Of a stretch of DNA of 64,000 nt, positions 12,485 to 28,800 are shown one piece after another; positions within the stretch are counted from its first letter, which is position 1; every line of letters begins with the position of its first letter. The position numbers and the translations under genes are program-made. The stretch covers positions 10,471,768 through 10,535,767 of the forward strand of contig NC_081337.1 of assembly GCF_022539665.2 (NCBI RefSeq). The letters are read 5' to 3'. This DNA is from Daphnia carinata (lineage: Eukaryota; Arthropoda; Branchiopoda; Diplostraca; Daphniidae). The notes under the pieces were generated by a model. It made no database searches. It had not been told where the DNA came from and saw only the letters and a list, made by a program, of their open reading frames with translations.

Positions 12485-13129
12485 ATCGTTACAGCTCCCC
12501 ATTGTATTAGTGGTGTAGCTGGCATGCCAATCATTTTCAAACAAACTCGTACAATTTGATTCGCAAATGCTCAAAGTTTTTCTTGCTCTTGAGTTCACAT
12601 CTTAGATTTCTTTTCCTCCGTCTAAGATTGGTATTATTTGTTTCACATGTCTCGGCTTCTGGTTATCAAGACCATACGTTTGTAGTCGTGTAGGCTAGTC
12701 GTGTCTTGCGAATTCGAGTCTCCCTTTACACACAAAACGCGTCTATTATAGTTCACGAATAAAACAATTATATTACTTTTAACGATCGCATTGCTATAGA
12801 ACTAAATGAATTACCATCGTGCACGAGCATTTTGGGATTCAGATTTATTTCATACATTTTAATAATTTTTATATTCGTCTCCAAAATGCGCCGGTTAATG
12901 AAAGGAAACAAATACATTTAACGGCCAAACATACGAGAAACCATAAATTTGCAAAAGGCACTGGTGGTGTTTGGACTGATTGTTGCCAGGTTTGCTTTGA
13001 ATGGAGGCAAAAAACAGAACATCAAGAAGCATAACGTGTTGCATAAAAGTGTTGAGTCCCTATGTATGTTGTTGTGATCCCAAATAAAGCACAACTACTG
13101 AAGTGATTGAAAAGGAAATGTGCTACTTA
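12485..13129. other. Convergent 3' flanks, no gene seen
   Basis: It lies between the stop codons of the BTB gene (plus) and alanine aminotransferase (minus). It holds a candidate poly(A) signal for the BTB gene at 12758-12763. No coding exon is seen. Confidence 0.5.
12758..12763 (+). terminator. Polyadenylation signal AATAAA, BTB gene
   Basis: A canonical AATAAA lies 274 nt after the BTB gene stop codon. A GT-rich stretch is not obvious downstream, so use is inferred from position. Confidence 0.45.
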
Positions 13130-16097
<2,968 letters not shown>

Positions 16098-17574
16098 AGT
16101 CGTGATTGGTCGTTGGAGTGATACGCCCTAAGCACGTGCTAGAACAATTCACCGAAAGAATTTCCTCTTTTATTAAATAAGTGACTGGCACTTGTTCAAT
16201 TTCGAAACTTTGTAAGTCTACATTTAATAATAGGAGTCTAAAATATAATGTAAGCCTAGGAACACGGTTAAAAATAAACTGAAGTCAGATGATTTGATTA
16301 AGTTCGACGCTCATAAACGTTTCTAATCTCGTCCTGAAGATAGCTAAAAAACAAAACACGTCTACACTGCGCCGACTTCCTTTGAAAAATAGGTAAAGAT
16401 CATTAGATATGCATCACAGCAGACGACAACAACTAGATTTGTTTTCGAATTGAAGTTACGTCTTCAATAATTCAAACAATCAGATTTGGTAAACAAGGTT
16501 TACAGCTGCTGAATCCTGGCTTATGCTTGCTTACGAGACCACGTTGAATCAGATAGCAACCCAGAAGCACAGACGAAATATGGCAATCACAAGTCATCCG
16601 ATACACAAAACAGTTGGACAAATGACAAAAGAAGAACGTCGGGCGTAAAGGTAAACAAAGTCTCTCGAATACAGTTTTAAATTAGTCTAAAATCCAAAGT
16701 GTAAGAAGACAAACGAAAGGTTCTCACCGGTCGATATCTCTGTAGTCACAGAAACGAAAAGTAGCCTGATCGACTTACGAAAACCCAAGGGTTTTTTCGA
16801 CGCCGTATGATGAGCACAAATTTTGCGGCGTCTCAATCCTATTTACTTTTCTCAACTACACGAAGGCGACTCTGACGAAAGGCAATCGAATGAGGTTACG
16901 CAATGCCAAAAAAACTGTGGGGCACAACGTGACTACAGAGCATGAGCCTGCATGCGCCAGTGGCAAGCTAAAGGATACGCTCAGTCAAGCAGATATTACT
17001 GTCTGTTGATTTTTTTGTTCTTCTTACTATGAACATTTTTTTTTTATCCCGCCTGGGAACTTGGAAATCTGCCTACGTTACAGTCTCACAGATCAAGGAA
17101 AAATGCGAAAATTAATCGGTTCCCGGAATTTATTATTAAAAAGGGAAAAAAAAAACTGCGATTATGTCTCTTGCTCATGCTTGATCACTACCATGTACCA
17201 GGTATTACTAAAAGAGGCTGGGCCTGTTCACGAAAAGCTATAAAACTCGGAGCCACCACTGAAATACCCTCATGGCCATCCTTGTTTGAAAGTATAGCAG
17301 CGTTAGCAGTTTTTAAAAATAATTCTCTGCGGACGTCAGCGATCCCACTCGAAACCAAATGCGTTTTCCACCTTTCTACTAGATCTACCCTTCGGTACAG
17401 ATTCTTTGTTTGTAATTAAAGACACACCAAAAGTAATACCCTTTAAAGTGAAGATTGACGAACGGCAAAGTGAAATTGGGGAATCGTATAAAACACTATG
17501 GAATTCGGAAATAATCTCGTTTATATTGAGGTACAATTCCTGAGCACCAACCCATATAGTTAAGCAAAGCAATT
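16098..17574. other. Intergenic stretch, no gene seen
   Basis: It is the upstream region of alanine aminotransferase and the 3' flank of the microsomal GST. Open frames here are short and have no family motifs or splice support. I see no repeat structure. Confidence 0.45.
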
Positions 17575-18166
17575 TTAGAAGGCAGATGCGTAATTCGTCA
17601 AAATAGCATAAGCCATGTAAAGGTTTACAACCATGCCTGCAAAGAACGCCAAAGCTCTAGCAGGCTGTGGGATGACGACTACCGCGTAGACAAACGTATG
17701 GAGGAATCTAGCAGCAGCGAATGTGCGAAATAAAAATTTGGCACAACCCAAAGTCGGTCCTGTGCCAACATAGACAAATGCAAGGCTAAGGAAAGGTAGA
17801 ATATTCTCCAAATCATTGAGGTGGGCTCTATAAAATGTAGGAAAAAACAATATCAAATGAAAAATATTAGTATTGTTATTGAAATCAGGATAAAGTTTAC
17901 TTTACCGACGAACTCGTTCTACATCGTCATCAGTTTTTGTTTTACCCTTGTTTAATTTTGCATCTTCCGGGTTGGCAAATGCCTTTGAACATATTGTGAA
18001 CAGTTAGTTGAGTCCAATCACCTGTACAAGCTGAATGATTGCTTACCATCTTACGATATCTTTGGCGGGCAGTTAGGAAAGCCATGAACAGGGTCTTTGC
18101 TCCCAACAATGCAGCATAGAAGCTGAATGTGGCAAACACAGGATTTTCAGATGTATACAGTGACAT
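17575..18166 (-). CDS. MGST1: Microsomal glutathione S-transferase (MGST1 type, MAPEG)
   Basis: A membrane enzyme of the MAPEG family, conjugating glutathione to electrophiles and reducing lipid hydroperoxides in ER and outer mitochondrial membranes. Three coding exons: 18166 to about 18049, a short middle exon (about 17982-17908), and about 17829-17575 (TAA at 17575-17577), giving roughly 150 residues, the usual family size. The start ATG at 18166 opens MSLYTSENPVFATFSFYAA. Transmembrane helix 1 is followed by the basic loop TARQRYRKM, then AFANPEDAKL and the hallmark DDDVERVRRAHLNDLENILP, which is almost identical to vertebrate MGST1 and includes the GSH-contacting Arg and Glu positions. 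Three more hydrophobic helices follow, ending YMAYAILTNYASAF. Noncoding upstream exons probably lie between 18180 and 18400. Its neighbours do not suggest a shared pathway. Confidence 0.94.
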
Positions 18167-18399
18167 CCTCAAAGATATTGCTGGCAGTGTTCTGCAAAAC
18201 GTGGAAATAAAGTAATGCTTTTATAAATATGCCTTCAATATAAGGAATGGAAGTATAATGTCATATTTTCTTTATAATCGTAAATACGCACCTGTTGCTT
18301 ACTCGGCACTTTCCTATCTGACAGGATGACCATAGTTGCTACATGCTAAACAAACTCGGATTTGGGACCTTGCCCCATTCTGAAGGTCATTTTATGGTT

Positions 18400-21300
18400 A
18401 GCCCGCGGGTTGAGACCGCTCTAAATTCCTCACAGATGGTTGTGGACAGAACATAACAAGGATTGTCTGTTATCTTGACCCACGTGATGTTTACCATCAC
18501 AAATTTTTATTTACACGGCTAAAGAAAAAGCGATTTGCTACATTGACAGCTAGTTAAAATTGGCATTTAGCACCCGTTTGGTAATTCACTACTAGATGGC
18601 AGTAATGTGTTGTCCGAAGAAACAATATGATACAAGTCCCAAGCCTTGAAAGCACAGTGTAGCACAATTTAATGAAACAACGAAACCAAATAAATTGATC
18701 GCAAAAAGGAACGTGTAAAAAAAAACTTCTTTTCGTTTATCCATTATTATGATTTATTGTATGCTTCATGTTTAATGGTAAAATGTAATTTTTGTTGTAT
18801 TTTATCAATCGATCATTGATTTCAATGCATGTTGGATTCGCTAGATGTCACCGGCAACCACAGTCTAATGGCAGAAGAGCGTAAGGGAGCTTAGACGTCA
18901 AGAGTCTCAAGACGTTTTCGACGCGACGTAGATTTCGGCTGCTGGTCAACAAATCAGGTAAGAAAAAATCGATTATATTGATGTTTTTTCGCTCGCTTCC
19001 GAGAAAAGATATAGCGGATGGTTTCGTTGCCAGTGGTGACAGTTCCTCGTTGTTGTTAGCTCCTTCTTTGTTGTGTATTTGCAAGGATCGAAAATCCCCC
19101 TTTGACTCCCTTGTGGGCGTAAAGGCCCGCCTGTTGCTGCTATGGCAGCTCCGTCACATTGCCTAGTGCTCGACCTCTTCCGAGTCGCTCCGGTTGCGTC
19201 GTATTTCTTGGTGTCTAAGCAAAAATTGACGATGGACGAGTACAAAAAAAGAGACGAAACAGCTTGTTGCTAAGCCTTGCTCTTTCCATTTCTACTCACA
19301 ATTTTTTGTTTCACATCAAATCAAAAGTTTGTCTTCGGCTCAGTAGGAAGGACAATGTTAAGAAAATGGCAGCTAGGATACATTTTTGTTGGTTGTCAGG
19401 GGTTTCCATCTGCGTTTGTTGCTGTGTTTCCATAATACGTTCCCTTCGCCTTTAGGAAGAGCCTTTCACGTTCGTACATGTCATGAGAGGAAAACGACAT
19501 CAAACACAATCGTTTCGTTCAGCAACACGAAGTTGTTTTCTTTTTGTTTTTCATTTTATCTAAGTTTAAACACACACACACACACAAAAAAGAAACAAGA
19601 AAATGGGCGTCTTTACTGGGCCGGTCCTGTCGGTCGTTTTTCTTTTTTTTTTCTATGACGAAATTATCTGTGTCATGAACTGGAAACCGACTTCCCGTAT
19701 AGTCCTCTACGAGCTTGTTTCTTTCTCTTTTTATTTTATCATTTTCTTTTCCCTCGATCTATGGCATCCGGCTGATGGAGGTCTCGACTTCTTCTTAATT
19801 GATTTCCTTTTCGTATCGCTGTGGGGGAAGCTGTGGGAGTTTTCTTTTTGTTTCCCTCTTTCACAAATAGGTTAAAGACATTGGTTTGTCATACAAGTTT
19901 TACAAGGTCTCGTAAAAATCTACAACATCCTAACATCAGTCAACAGTTTTTTGTTGTTTATTGCTCTAAATATCCGGAGATGTTTGGGAGGGGGGGGGGA
20001 CTCTATTAAATGCGTAACTGTGTCCGTCCTTTTTGTGTGCAGTGCTGCCCGAAGTTCAAAACAAACATCACGTCCCATGCGTTTTTCGTGAGTGTTTCTG
20101 GAGCCCAGCTTTCGACTCTGTTGAGGGTTAGATGCAGTCTAAAATACTTGGGTTCAATGAATGAATGAATGACTTCTCGAGTGCGTTGTTTCATCTTTTT
20201 TTTTTCTTCATTCCTCCCCTGTTTTGTCCTGTGTTTGGCCCTTTCCTTTTTTTTTTTTTTTTTTTGTTTCTCGTTTGGAACATCCGACACTTCACGCGGA
20301 AATCGGGTCCGACACGCGCTGCACGCCAGGACGAACCCTGGTCGGGTTTCTCGCTGTCATCCTCCCGGCTCCGGAACGGAAAACGGAGCGTCTGTGTTTG
20401 GCTGGATGGGTGTTGTAAACAGAAACCTCCGTCCCATTGAAGGGAGAAAGGCGGGGGGGGGGGGGGTAGTGTCTTCCCGGCGCCGAGTCAACGCTCCAAT
20501 GTGTAAACTCTGCCCGGAAGCTGTCTGACAAAATGATCAATAAAAACACACACGAAGTAAAAATAATGAAAATCTTCCAGTAAAAAAGAAAAAAGAAAGA
20601 AAGAGAGGAAGGAGTAGTGGATGGATATGGATGGATGGCCGGAAGAGAGGGGATTCTGGTCTTGAATCTTCTAAACAAACAACTTCCTTAAAAAAGAAAG
20701 AAAAAAAGAGGAAGGAAAAATCAAGGAGAGAGGAAACTAGAAATTAAAATCTATTGATCTACTACGACGACGGAACTACTGGAACAAAAAAAAAATGATG
20801 GCGTCCCCCCCCTCTTTCTTTTTTTCTTAGTGGCTTCGACGTCTTCGTAGAAATCTTCGTGCTTCTCCCCCCCTTCAATTACGTCGGCTTTCTTCGCATA
20901 CAAAGATATATGTGTATATTTATGCGCTTGTGTGTGTATCTGTGCACCACTAATGAGATCCGTTTTATCCGTTGTGTGCCCATGGATGTGTACGTGTCCA
21001 TCGGTGCGGAATACCCTTTGAAGCCAGGTTGCTTCCAATATTCCCGCGTAACAACTCATCTTGAAAAATAACGAGTCCCCCCCCCCCTTTTTTTTGACAT
21101 TTGTTTCTTTCTTCTTAATTGTTTCGACAAGTATTTTATTTCATTTTTTTTTAAACGCTTGAAAGACGAAACATAACATCAATAGCGAAGGGTTACGATC
21201 ATTATTCGATAACTGCAACGACGTGTCGTATGTAGGAAGGGCGCGGTAGTCACTCCCATTCATGTACACACACACACACACACGCTGACACACCTTTGCT

Positions 21301-21786
21301 CTCCTTTTAATGAATGGCGCTTAATGGACCGCCAGGGCAGGCCACATGTTGTTTTTGTTATTGCCAGTTGTTTTTGTGCTGACTGGGGTCTCGGACCAGA
21401 TGCTTAGTTGGCCGGACGCCCAACGTGGATCGATTCGTCCGTTACGACAACCTGTGCCGTGCACACACAACAGGGGCAGTATGGAAAACAAATTCGGTCC
21501 AACTCTTTTTTTTTTTTTTTTTTTTTTTGAGTGCGTGTGTACCTCAATCTCGTGTTCCTGAATTAGAACGTTTCTTTCTCTGTTCCCCTATGTGTGTGTG
21601 TGTGTTTCGTAACTGTTTACCTCGTCTATGTTGACTGCATGCACCCACCCACCCAGAGTGCGAGAGAGAGGGTTCAGCGCGAGTTCAGTAGAAAATGAAA
21701 TCAAACTTATCGACCGACTTCCGGTGGCGTCGCTTGTCGACACGACGCCACCGCGCCCTACTTCCGTCTCTCATCTCTCTCTCCAA

Positions 21787-21818
<32 letters not shown>

Positions 21819-24800
21819 CGTAATGGACTGCGGAGATGTGGGTGGAATGAGATTTTTGGAGGGTTTTATTTAATTATTAACTAAACGATACATTCCCTCT
21901 TCGATTTCTCTTTTCCTCTTTTTATTTATTCACCCATTTCTCCCGTCCTTCCGTATTCGATTCGACGTCATCGGTGGAAAAGAATGCAGAGCTTAAATAC
22001 CAAATCGATGACGTACGTGCATTGGCAAAAAGTGCCCGGATCGTTTGAAAAAATAATGGGAAAAAAAAAAAACGAAATTCGAACGGGAAGGAATTTCGTT
22101 AGAGGACGTGACTAGCGTCGATGTGTCAGTGTCCTCCTCGTCCGTTCTGTTTCTCCAGGAATTTTTTTTTCCTTTTTTTTTTTTTTTGTTTTCTACGAAA
22201 AAAGCAAAAACAATCGGAAAACAAGAGCTTGTTTGTATTGTGATTTGTCGTCACTTTTGGGAAGAAGGGGGTGGGGCGATTTCTCGTATCGAAATTGGAA
22301 GAACAAAAAAGCATCACGTTTTATCAAGTCACGACGTTTTCTCGTGAGTGCACCGAGTTGGCGTTTGATACGTTTTGGAAAGGTTCTTTTTTTTGTTGTT
22401 GTTGTTGTTGAAATTATATGACCAGGGCCATTGGGTTTGATCGTGTGTTTGTATTATCGTTGCATGAATCAAGGACGTTTATATATGAAAGTTCGTATCG
22501 AGAGAGTGCACATTGGTGTACTGCCCTACCATTTTGTGCTCGAAATTGACTCAATTAAAAAGCCAAAGTTTTTTTTTTCGCGTACGCTACTATTATTACT
22601 ACTACAACTGTTCATCATTTCCGGAGAAAAATAAAAAGAAGATTGTTCTCAAAAATGTAATTTTCGAGGGGGGGGGATCTCTCTGTTTTTAGCTACCTCG
22701 AGATCTATTTTTAGAAAGACGTGTATAAAAAAAAAAAATCAAGCGCGAGTAACGACGAACGAAACGGAAGTTGCCTTTCTATCCTCCACACACACACACA
22801 CACACACACCCATCGCGCTGCTTTTTCTTTTTCAATGAGCTTTGGCAGCTTTAGACCGAGAGATTGTCACATTTTTTAAAAAGATGAAAACTTTCTACAT
22901 CGTCGTCGTTCTTCTACCTTTTTCGCCTTTTCTTTTGTGAACCATTGGCGAAGTAAACAGCTAGAAATAGCCGGGACGAAAAACAAATGAAAGCGGACGG
23001 GTTTTTTTTTTTTTTTTCTTTGCTGCTGGACGGATTTATGTTTCGTTTTCATTCAAGAAAAGAAGAGAGGAGATTCGCTCAATGAAAATGTCCTCAATGC
23101 GTGAACGGAAGGCTTCGTTCTCTGAACTGCTCAGCTGCCAAAAGAAGTTATTTATACTCATTTGAACGTGTGTGTGTGTGTTGGTGCCCTAACCTCCTCC
23201 CCTCCTGCTCTTCGCCGTGCCTCGCCATAACAAATGAATGGATTGGTGTTGTGTTTACCTTTTTCTTCGTAAGGTAAAAGAAAGAGAGAAAACGAGGGAA
23301 AATTTTGAGGTGAAGTACACCGGAAGCGGTTGTGATTGTTGCCGTCCTTCGTATCAGTCTGGAATGATGAACGCGTGTGTGTAGCAGTGGAATAAGTAAA
23401 TGAGGGAAAGGACCTTGAGAAGGGCACGGGGCCAAATGCCCGAAATGTGTTTTTCTCTGTGTGTGAATGATCGGCGTGACACGAACGGCTCGTGCCAAGA
23501 CATTTGATGGGTTGTTGTTGTCTTTGGCCCGCGGCGTCTGAGCGCAGTTCCGTTTCGCATCAGCGGGACCCGATTCATCTTGAATGCTTAGGCATTTTTT
23601 TTTTCCACCTTGCCTTCCCCCCCCCCCCCTCCCCTCTTCTATTCCTCTCCTTCTTGACCTTCTTCACTGGAAATCGAACCATGGCCACAAGAGAAGGAGG
23701 AGGAGAATATTAGACTACACACTTTTTTTCTTCTTCTTCTTCTTCTTCTGGTGACAGGTGTGCCGAAACAAGAGGAAAAAAAAAAAACAAATCACGCGAT
23801 CCTCTTGATGAACATTTGTGTTAAAAAAAAACCACCACCTTCTTCATTGTGCTCGGCGTGTTGTCGAACAATTTTTTTTTTTTTTTTTTTTTTTAAGGTT
23901 TCGTGACCTTAAGGCATATCCTCCTCACTCACCTGAGAAAGCCCCAGACACCTCTCTTGCGTACAGTTTTCTAGTTTCTTTCGTCGTCGCCGTCGTCGTG
24001 CATAGCTCCAGGTGATGCAACATGTCTGTTGCTGCTGCTTCTTTTTTTTTTTTGCTTTCCTTATTATCCAAGGCCCTACCTATTTTTTTTTTTTCTGTGC
24101 AGAATGTTGTACGTAACGAATAATTTTATTTTACTCCTTTTTATTTTTTTGGTTCGTTTCCTCGACCGAGTTTCATCACTCAATGAATGAATGGAACGAA
24201 AACGTAAGAAAAGAACGACACTATAAATATCCTCCCTACCAAAAGACCTACTTTTAGACCTTTAGACGAGATCTCCTCCCTCCCCCCCGTGTTTTTTTTT
24301 CTTTTTGAAATGGTTTTAGTAGGTGAAAAAAGTCACGATATTCAACGTGTTTCTTTTGTTTAAAAAATGTTTTTTTTTTTTTTTTGCGATGACCCTTGGC
24401 AAACCCCTTTCAAAATGATCGTTTTTAATGTTCACCATAGAAAAGAGCAGTTTCAGCAACTTTCTCTACGTCTTTTTTTTTTTTTTTTTATATTATTACC
24501 ACATATTTGGCACTGTGTGTGGTATAGGCCGCACCCCGGTTTTTGTTGTTGGCATCGCTGTTGTTGTTGTTGTTGTCTGAGAGAGAGGAAAAAAAAAAGA
24601 GTTTGATTCGTTGGCCTTTTTCAGAGACAGAGGTAAAGGTAGAAAGACAGACAGACACAGAGAGAGAGGTTTTTTGTGTTATTCACGCACGCCAGGAGGC
24701 GGAGCAGACACAGAGACTCGGGAGAAGTTGCAGACACGGAGCCGAACAGCGGTGGCGCGACGCTCAGTCAACGTTGAAGAGTCGAGAGATGTGGCAGTGC

Positions 24801-25860
24801 GGCCGAGTCCCTCCCGCACGGGCTCGACCTCTCCTTTTTTTTTTTTTTTTTTTTTTTTTTGATTTATTTCTTTGTTTCTTTTTTTTTATTATTCTGACCG
24901 TGTGATTTAGCCAACAAAAAGAAAAAAAAGTTTAAAGTTAATTCTACGTCCAAGAAATCAACGTGTAAAAGTTCTCAACGTGATCGTGCTGAACGCAAAG
25001 ACATCGTGAATCTTCACTACCGAATGCAGGATTTAAAAAAAAAAAGCGAGAGGATTATTTAAAGCTTCATTTCGAATAGTGTTGCACTGTCGCTTCCGGC
25101 GATTCCGTTTTTAAAAGGAAGAAAAGAGAAAATGTTTCAAAGTAAATGCCGGTTGGGGTGCTGTACGCGCTCACACAAGGCCCCTCATCTTGATTGGGAT
25201 TGTCGGCACATCGGGAATTTTCTTTTGATTGGATTTGATTATTAAATCAATCAGGATCATTCAAATTTGGTTTTTTTCGAACGGATTCATTTACCGGAAC
25301 TTGAATGACATCCGGCTGGTTCTTTCTGAATGACACACGTGGTTGTCCGTGTGAGTGGGACGTGACGATTGCACGCAATTTCACGTTTGACACGCAAGTG
25401 CCATCAGTTTTGTCCTCAATTTGAATATAAAAAAAGGCGTTGGCAGATGGAAGAGCGTCGAGAGAAATGTTATCCTTTTCAAACGATTCGCAAGAAGCAA
25501 AACGGGATACATTTTCAAGTTCCATCGTGTCGATCTCGGCAATGTCCATCTCATCTATCAGTCGATTGCAAATGAATTAGAAAATCTGGATTGATATCAT
25601 TGAAACAAAGTGTTCGAAGTGATGTGAAAACGTAAACAACGTCGTCTACGTTGGATCCCCCAGATGAAGGACCGCCACGTCTGTTTGATACTTTGACAGC
25701 TACTGCTACTCGTCGGCCGTGGTGGTAGCTCATTTGATTCCGACTCGTCAATTCTTTTTCAATCCAGCTGAATTGCCAAAAACGGAATTTTTTTTTTTTT
25801 TAAATTTAATCTCCGATTTGTGCCCGTGTTTTTTTTTTTTTTCATTTTGTGCGCAAAACT
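18400..25860. repeat. Long homopolymer- and microsatellite-rich noncoding region 5' of SHC
   Basis: Almost 7.5 kb without a supported coding exon on the plus strand. It is packed with simple sequence: poly-T runs on the plus strand (for example about 21505-21529, 21789-21818, 23872-23894, 24833-24860), fewer poly-A runs, CA/TG repeats (about 19569-19585, 21268-21283, 22788-22808), CTT and TTG repeats, and C or G runs of 8-10. The T bias on the SHC coding strand fits transcribed leader or intron sequence. A purine-rich stretch around 24620-24830, containing GCTCAGTCAACG near 24762, resembles an arthropod initiator (TCAGT) and could be a SHC transcription start. That promoter reading is inference. 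Confidence 0.5.
25247..25790 (-). pseudogene. Coding-like antisense segment with one frame break
   Basis: On the minus strand, just upstream of the SHC start codon, two adjacent open frames read like one protein broken by a single frame shift near 25565-25580. The upstream part includes WIEKELTSRNQMSYHHGRR and ends FNDINPDFLI; the downstream part continues in another frame with CNRLIDEMDIAEIDTMEL and ends at a stop at 25247. Its composition is unlike the simple sequence around it. An acceptor-like CAG precedes the first part. I recognise no family. It could be a decayed gene fragment, an exon pair with an intron I missed, or chance. Confidence 0.3.
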
Positions 25861-28800
25861 ATGACGACGCAAGATTGGACTAGAATGCTGAAAAGCTTCC
25901 GAACCAAAACCTACCGCAATCTAGCAACAGTTGAAGATCGCAAGGCCGGATCGGCTTTGAACGACGCTCGATCGTCGTCCGTAGGCTTGTGCGACGATGT
26001 CGGTGAAGTTGAAGACGACGTTGACGACGGCATCTGCCGTAAGTTCATTTATTGCACACAGGGGCTCGAGCGAAAAAAAAAAAAAAATCCTCCTTTTTAT
26101 TTTCAAAGGAGATTTTTAAATAAGAAACAAAAAGCGGAATCGAATTTCGATCCGGCGTAGTGCGTCACTGTCCGCTTGGTGAGCCCCGTCTGATCCAAAT
26201 GTTCAAATCTCAGGATGTTGTTGCCTTGACTTGGTTTTATTTTTAAGTCCCTTTTTTTGTTGTTGTGTGTGTGTGTGTTTCGTATTTCACATCGAGTTGT
26301 AATCTTTTTTGATTCGCAAAAACAGACAAAATTCTACGTAAACTAATTATTGTATTGTTTTTTTTTGTCTGTTTGGTGATTGGGGTTGATGGAAAATACA
26401 AAAAACAGGTTTAGGGCCGTCAGACATCAAATCAAGAGCGTCGAACGTCGGAGCGATTATCAAGAAAGGTACGTTATTGCCTACGGACTGGACATTGAGG
26501 GAGCGCGTGACGTACAGGGGCGGAGGGCACAGCGATCCAGCAACAAGCGCCGGTAAAAGTCACATTCACCAAAGCGTTGGCTGCCAAGCGAATCAAAGTG
26601 GCAGCGGCGGCGGCGGTGGTGGTGGTGGCGGCGGCGGCGGCGGCGGTGGAGGCGAAGGAGCCGAAGACAAGCCGCTAGCGGTGAGAGGTCGGAGCGCCTC
26701 CGAGCCGTCGTTCCTTTCGGCCAGCCGAGCCGTTAAGGTCCGCGTCTCTTCGTCTCCCGCCAATAACCCATCGTCATACACACCACCGACCGTCAAAGGT
26801 GAAAATTCTTGGGTCGTTTGTTTTTGTTTTTGTTTTTTTACCTTCTCCTCATTTTCGATTTACGAAACTTGGCAGAATTTTTTTTTTATTTTGGCGAAAG
26901 GAATTGGCCTTCGTTTCCTTTGGTTCAGTTCCAAGAACAGGAAAGATAGAAATAAAAAAGAGAAACAGGTTTTCTTTTTTTTTTGGGGGGGGGGGGAGGG
27001 AGGTAAAGAGTTTTAAAGGCTTGGCCGGCCCTTATACGGGTCTGTAATTAGTCGAACAATCTGTCTCTCTTTTTGTCTCGTTGAAATTCTCTCTTTCCAC
27101 ATGTTTGTCTATACACACACGCGCTCGCGCGCCCTATACGCATTTTTTTTTTTTTTTTTTACCTTGATCAATGGGTTGTATATATGTGAAGCGGGAATGA
27201 ATGTTTTTTTCAGGTGGAGGGGAGTGGTCATGGGATGAGGTTAGCTGGCGGTTCTGGAATGTGAATGAATCAGACACACACACACACACACCTTTAACGG
27301 CCCAAAAAAAAAAAATAATAATAATAGTGTTTTTGAGCTCATTCACAAGTACTAGCCGGAGCATTTTTTGGAAAGGGTGTTAACGTTTGTTTTTGATTGT
27401 CTTACGTCTTTAGAGATCAGCAGCATTACGGGGCTGCAACAGCAAATCAAGGCGGCCTTTGGCCGTTGGAGAAAAAGGGGAGCTCCATCGTCGCACGCCG
27501 GTTTGGAGGAGGAGGTGGGTGGCGGCGGCCATCAGCCCATCCGGGAGGACAGCTTTGATCATCCGCTAAACGTCCGTCTCTCGGCGCAGAGTCAGACCTT
27601 TTCGCATCCGCACCGGCTGACCGTCTTTCCGCCTTTCCCTTCCGGCGCCGCATCCTCCTCCTCGGCCAACGTTTCGCCCGCCAGGACTAAGAAGTCGTCC
27701 GTTTTTCATACCTCGGCCACACCTTCCACCGCTGCTGGTGGCGGTGGCAATTCGAAATCGGGCGGCGCCGCTAGTAGTCATCCGTTCGCCTTCGTCCGCG
27801 GCTTGCGCAAACGGCGGGCGGCCAGGGCGGGAGAAGCGTCCGAAGCGCAATCCAATCACCAGCATCGCACTCTGACGGATCTCTGTTCGGATCGCTTGCG
27901 CTCGCGAACGGCGGCAGAGAGCGGCTGGCCCAACTGCACGACCCGTTTAGCCGGCCACGATCATTTCGGACCGTTTGGACCTTTGACGGCCAAATCGAGG
28001 AGCGACCACAGTTTGCACCGCATCCTCAAAGAAGACAACACGTGGACAGTCTTCGCTACTCTTCGCCCACCTTCAGGTTATTTTATTTTATTTTTTTTTT
28101 AAATTCAGATTTCGAGTTTTGATTGGATGGGAGAATGTTGGAATGGCCAAAGTCATTTGATTGGATTCTATAAAAAAAAAATCAGATAAAGGAGGTTCGC
28201 TATCGAAAGGGACGACAGCGTGGACGTTCGGCTTGTTTAGCGATTCGACGTCGTCGCATCAACGACGTCAGACGTCGACCCCATCTGTCGGAAAATCGAC
28301 TAAAAGCAAAGCGGCGTCGGTGGCACCGTCGCCGGAACTCGTCCATCGGGCGTTCACCCCTTGTTTTTCGGCCGGACCGCCATCCGGCCTCGTTTTGCCG
28401 TCCAGCGGCGGATTGTTCGGACGTAACGAGAGGCGGACCCGATCGTTGGAGCGGTGCTGGCAACAGCGTGTCCGCGGTTCAGGTGCTGCCACCGCCACAG
28501 CCACCGCCGGTGCTAGTTGCGGTTACGGTTCGGCCGGCGGCCAGGCCAAAGCTCCGCCGCCCATTCCGTCTCGAGTGCGTTCGCGGTCGCTCGAAAAGAA
28601 CTACACCGTCTCGACGACGACGTCGACCACGCCCCATTGCAATCGACTAGCGGCCGGCGCAGTCAGCAACGCGACAAGTGGTTCCAGCGCGGCTGCCGCC
28701 AACAGCATCGGCACTCCGCTCTTGCCCGTGCGGCGCAACAACGTGCCACCCGAAGTGTTGGCCACGTGGTGCACGTTCAACGAAGCCTTTGGAGGCGGAC

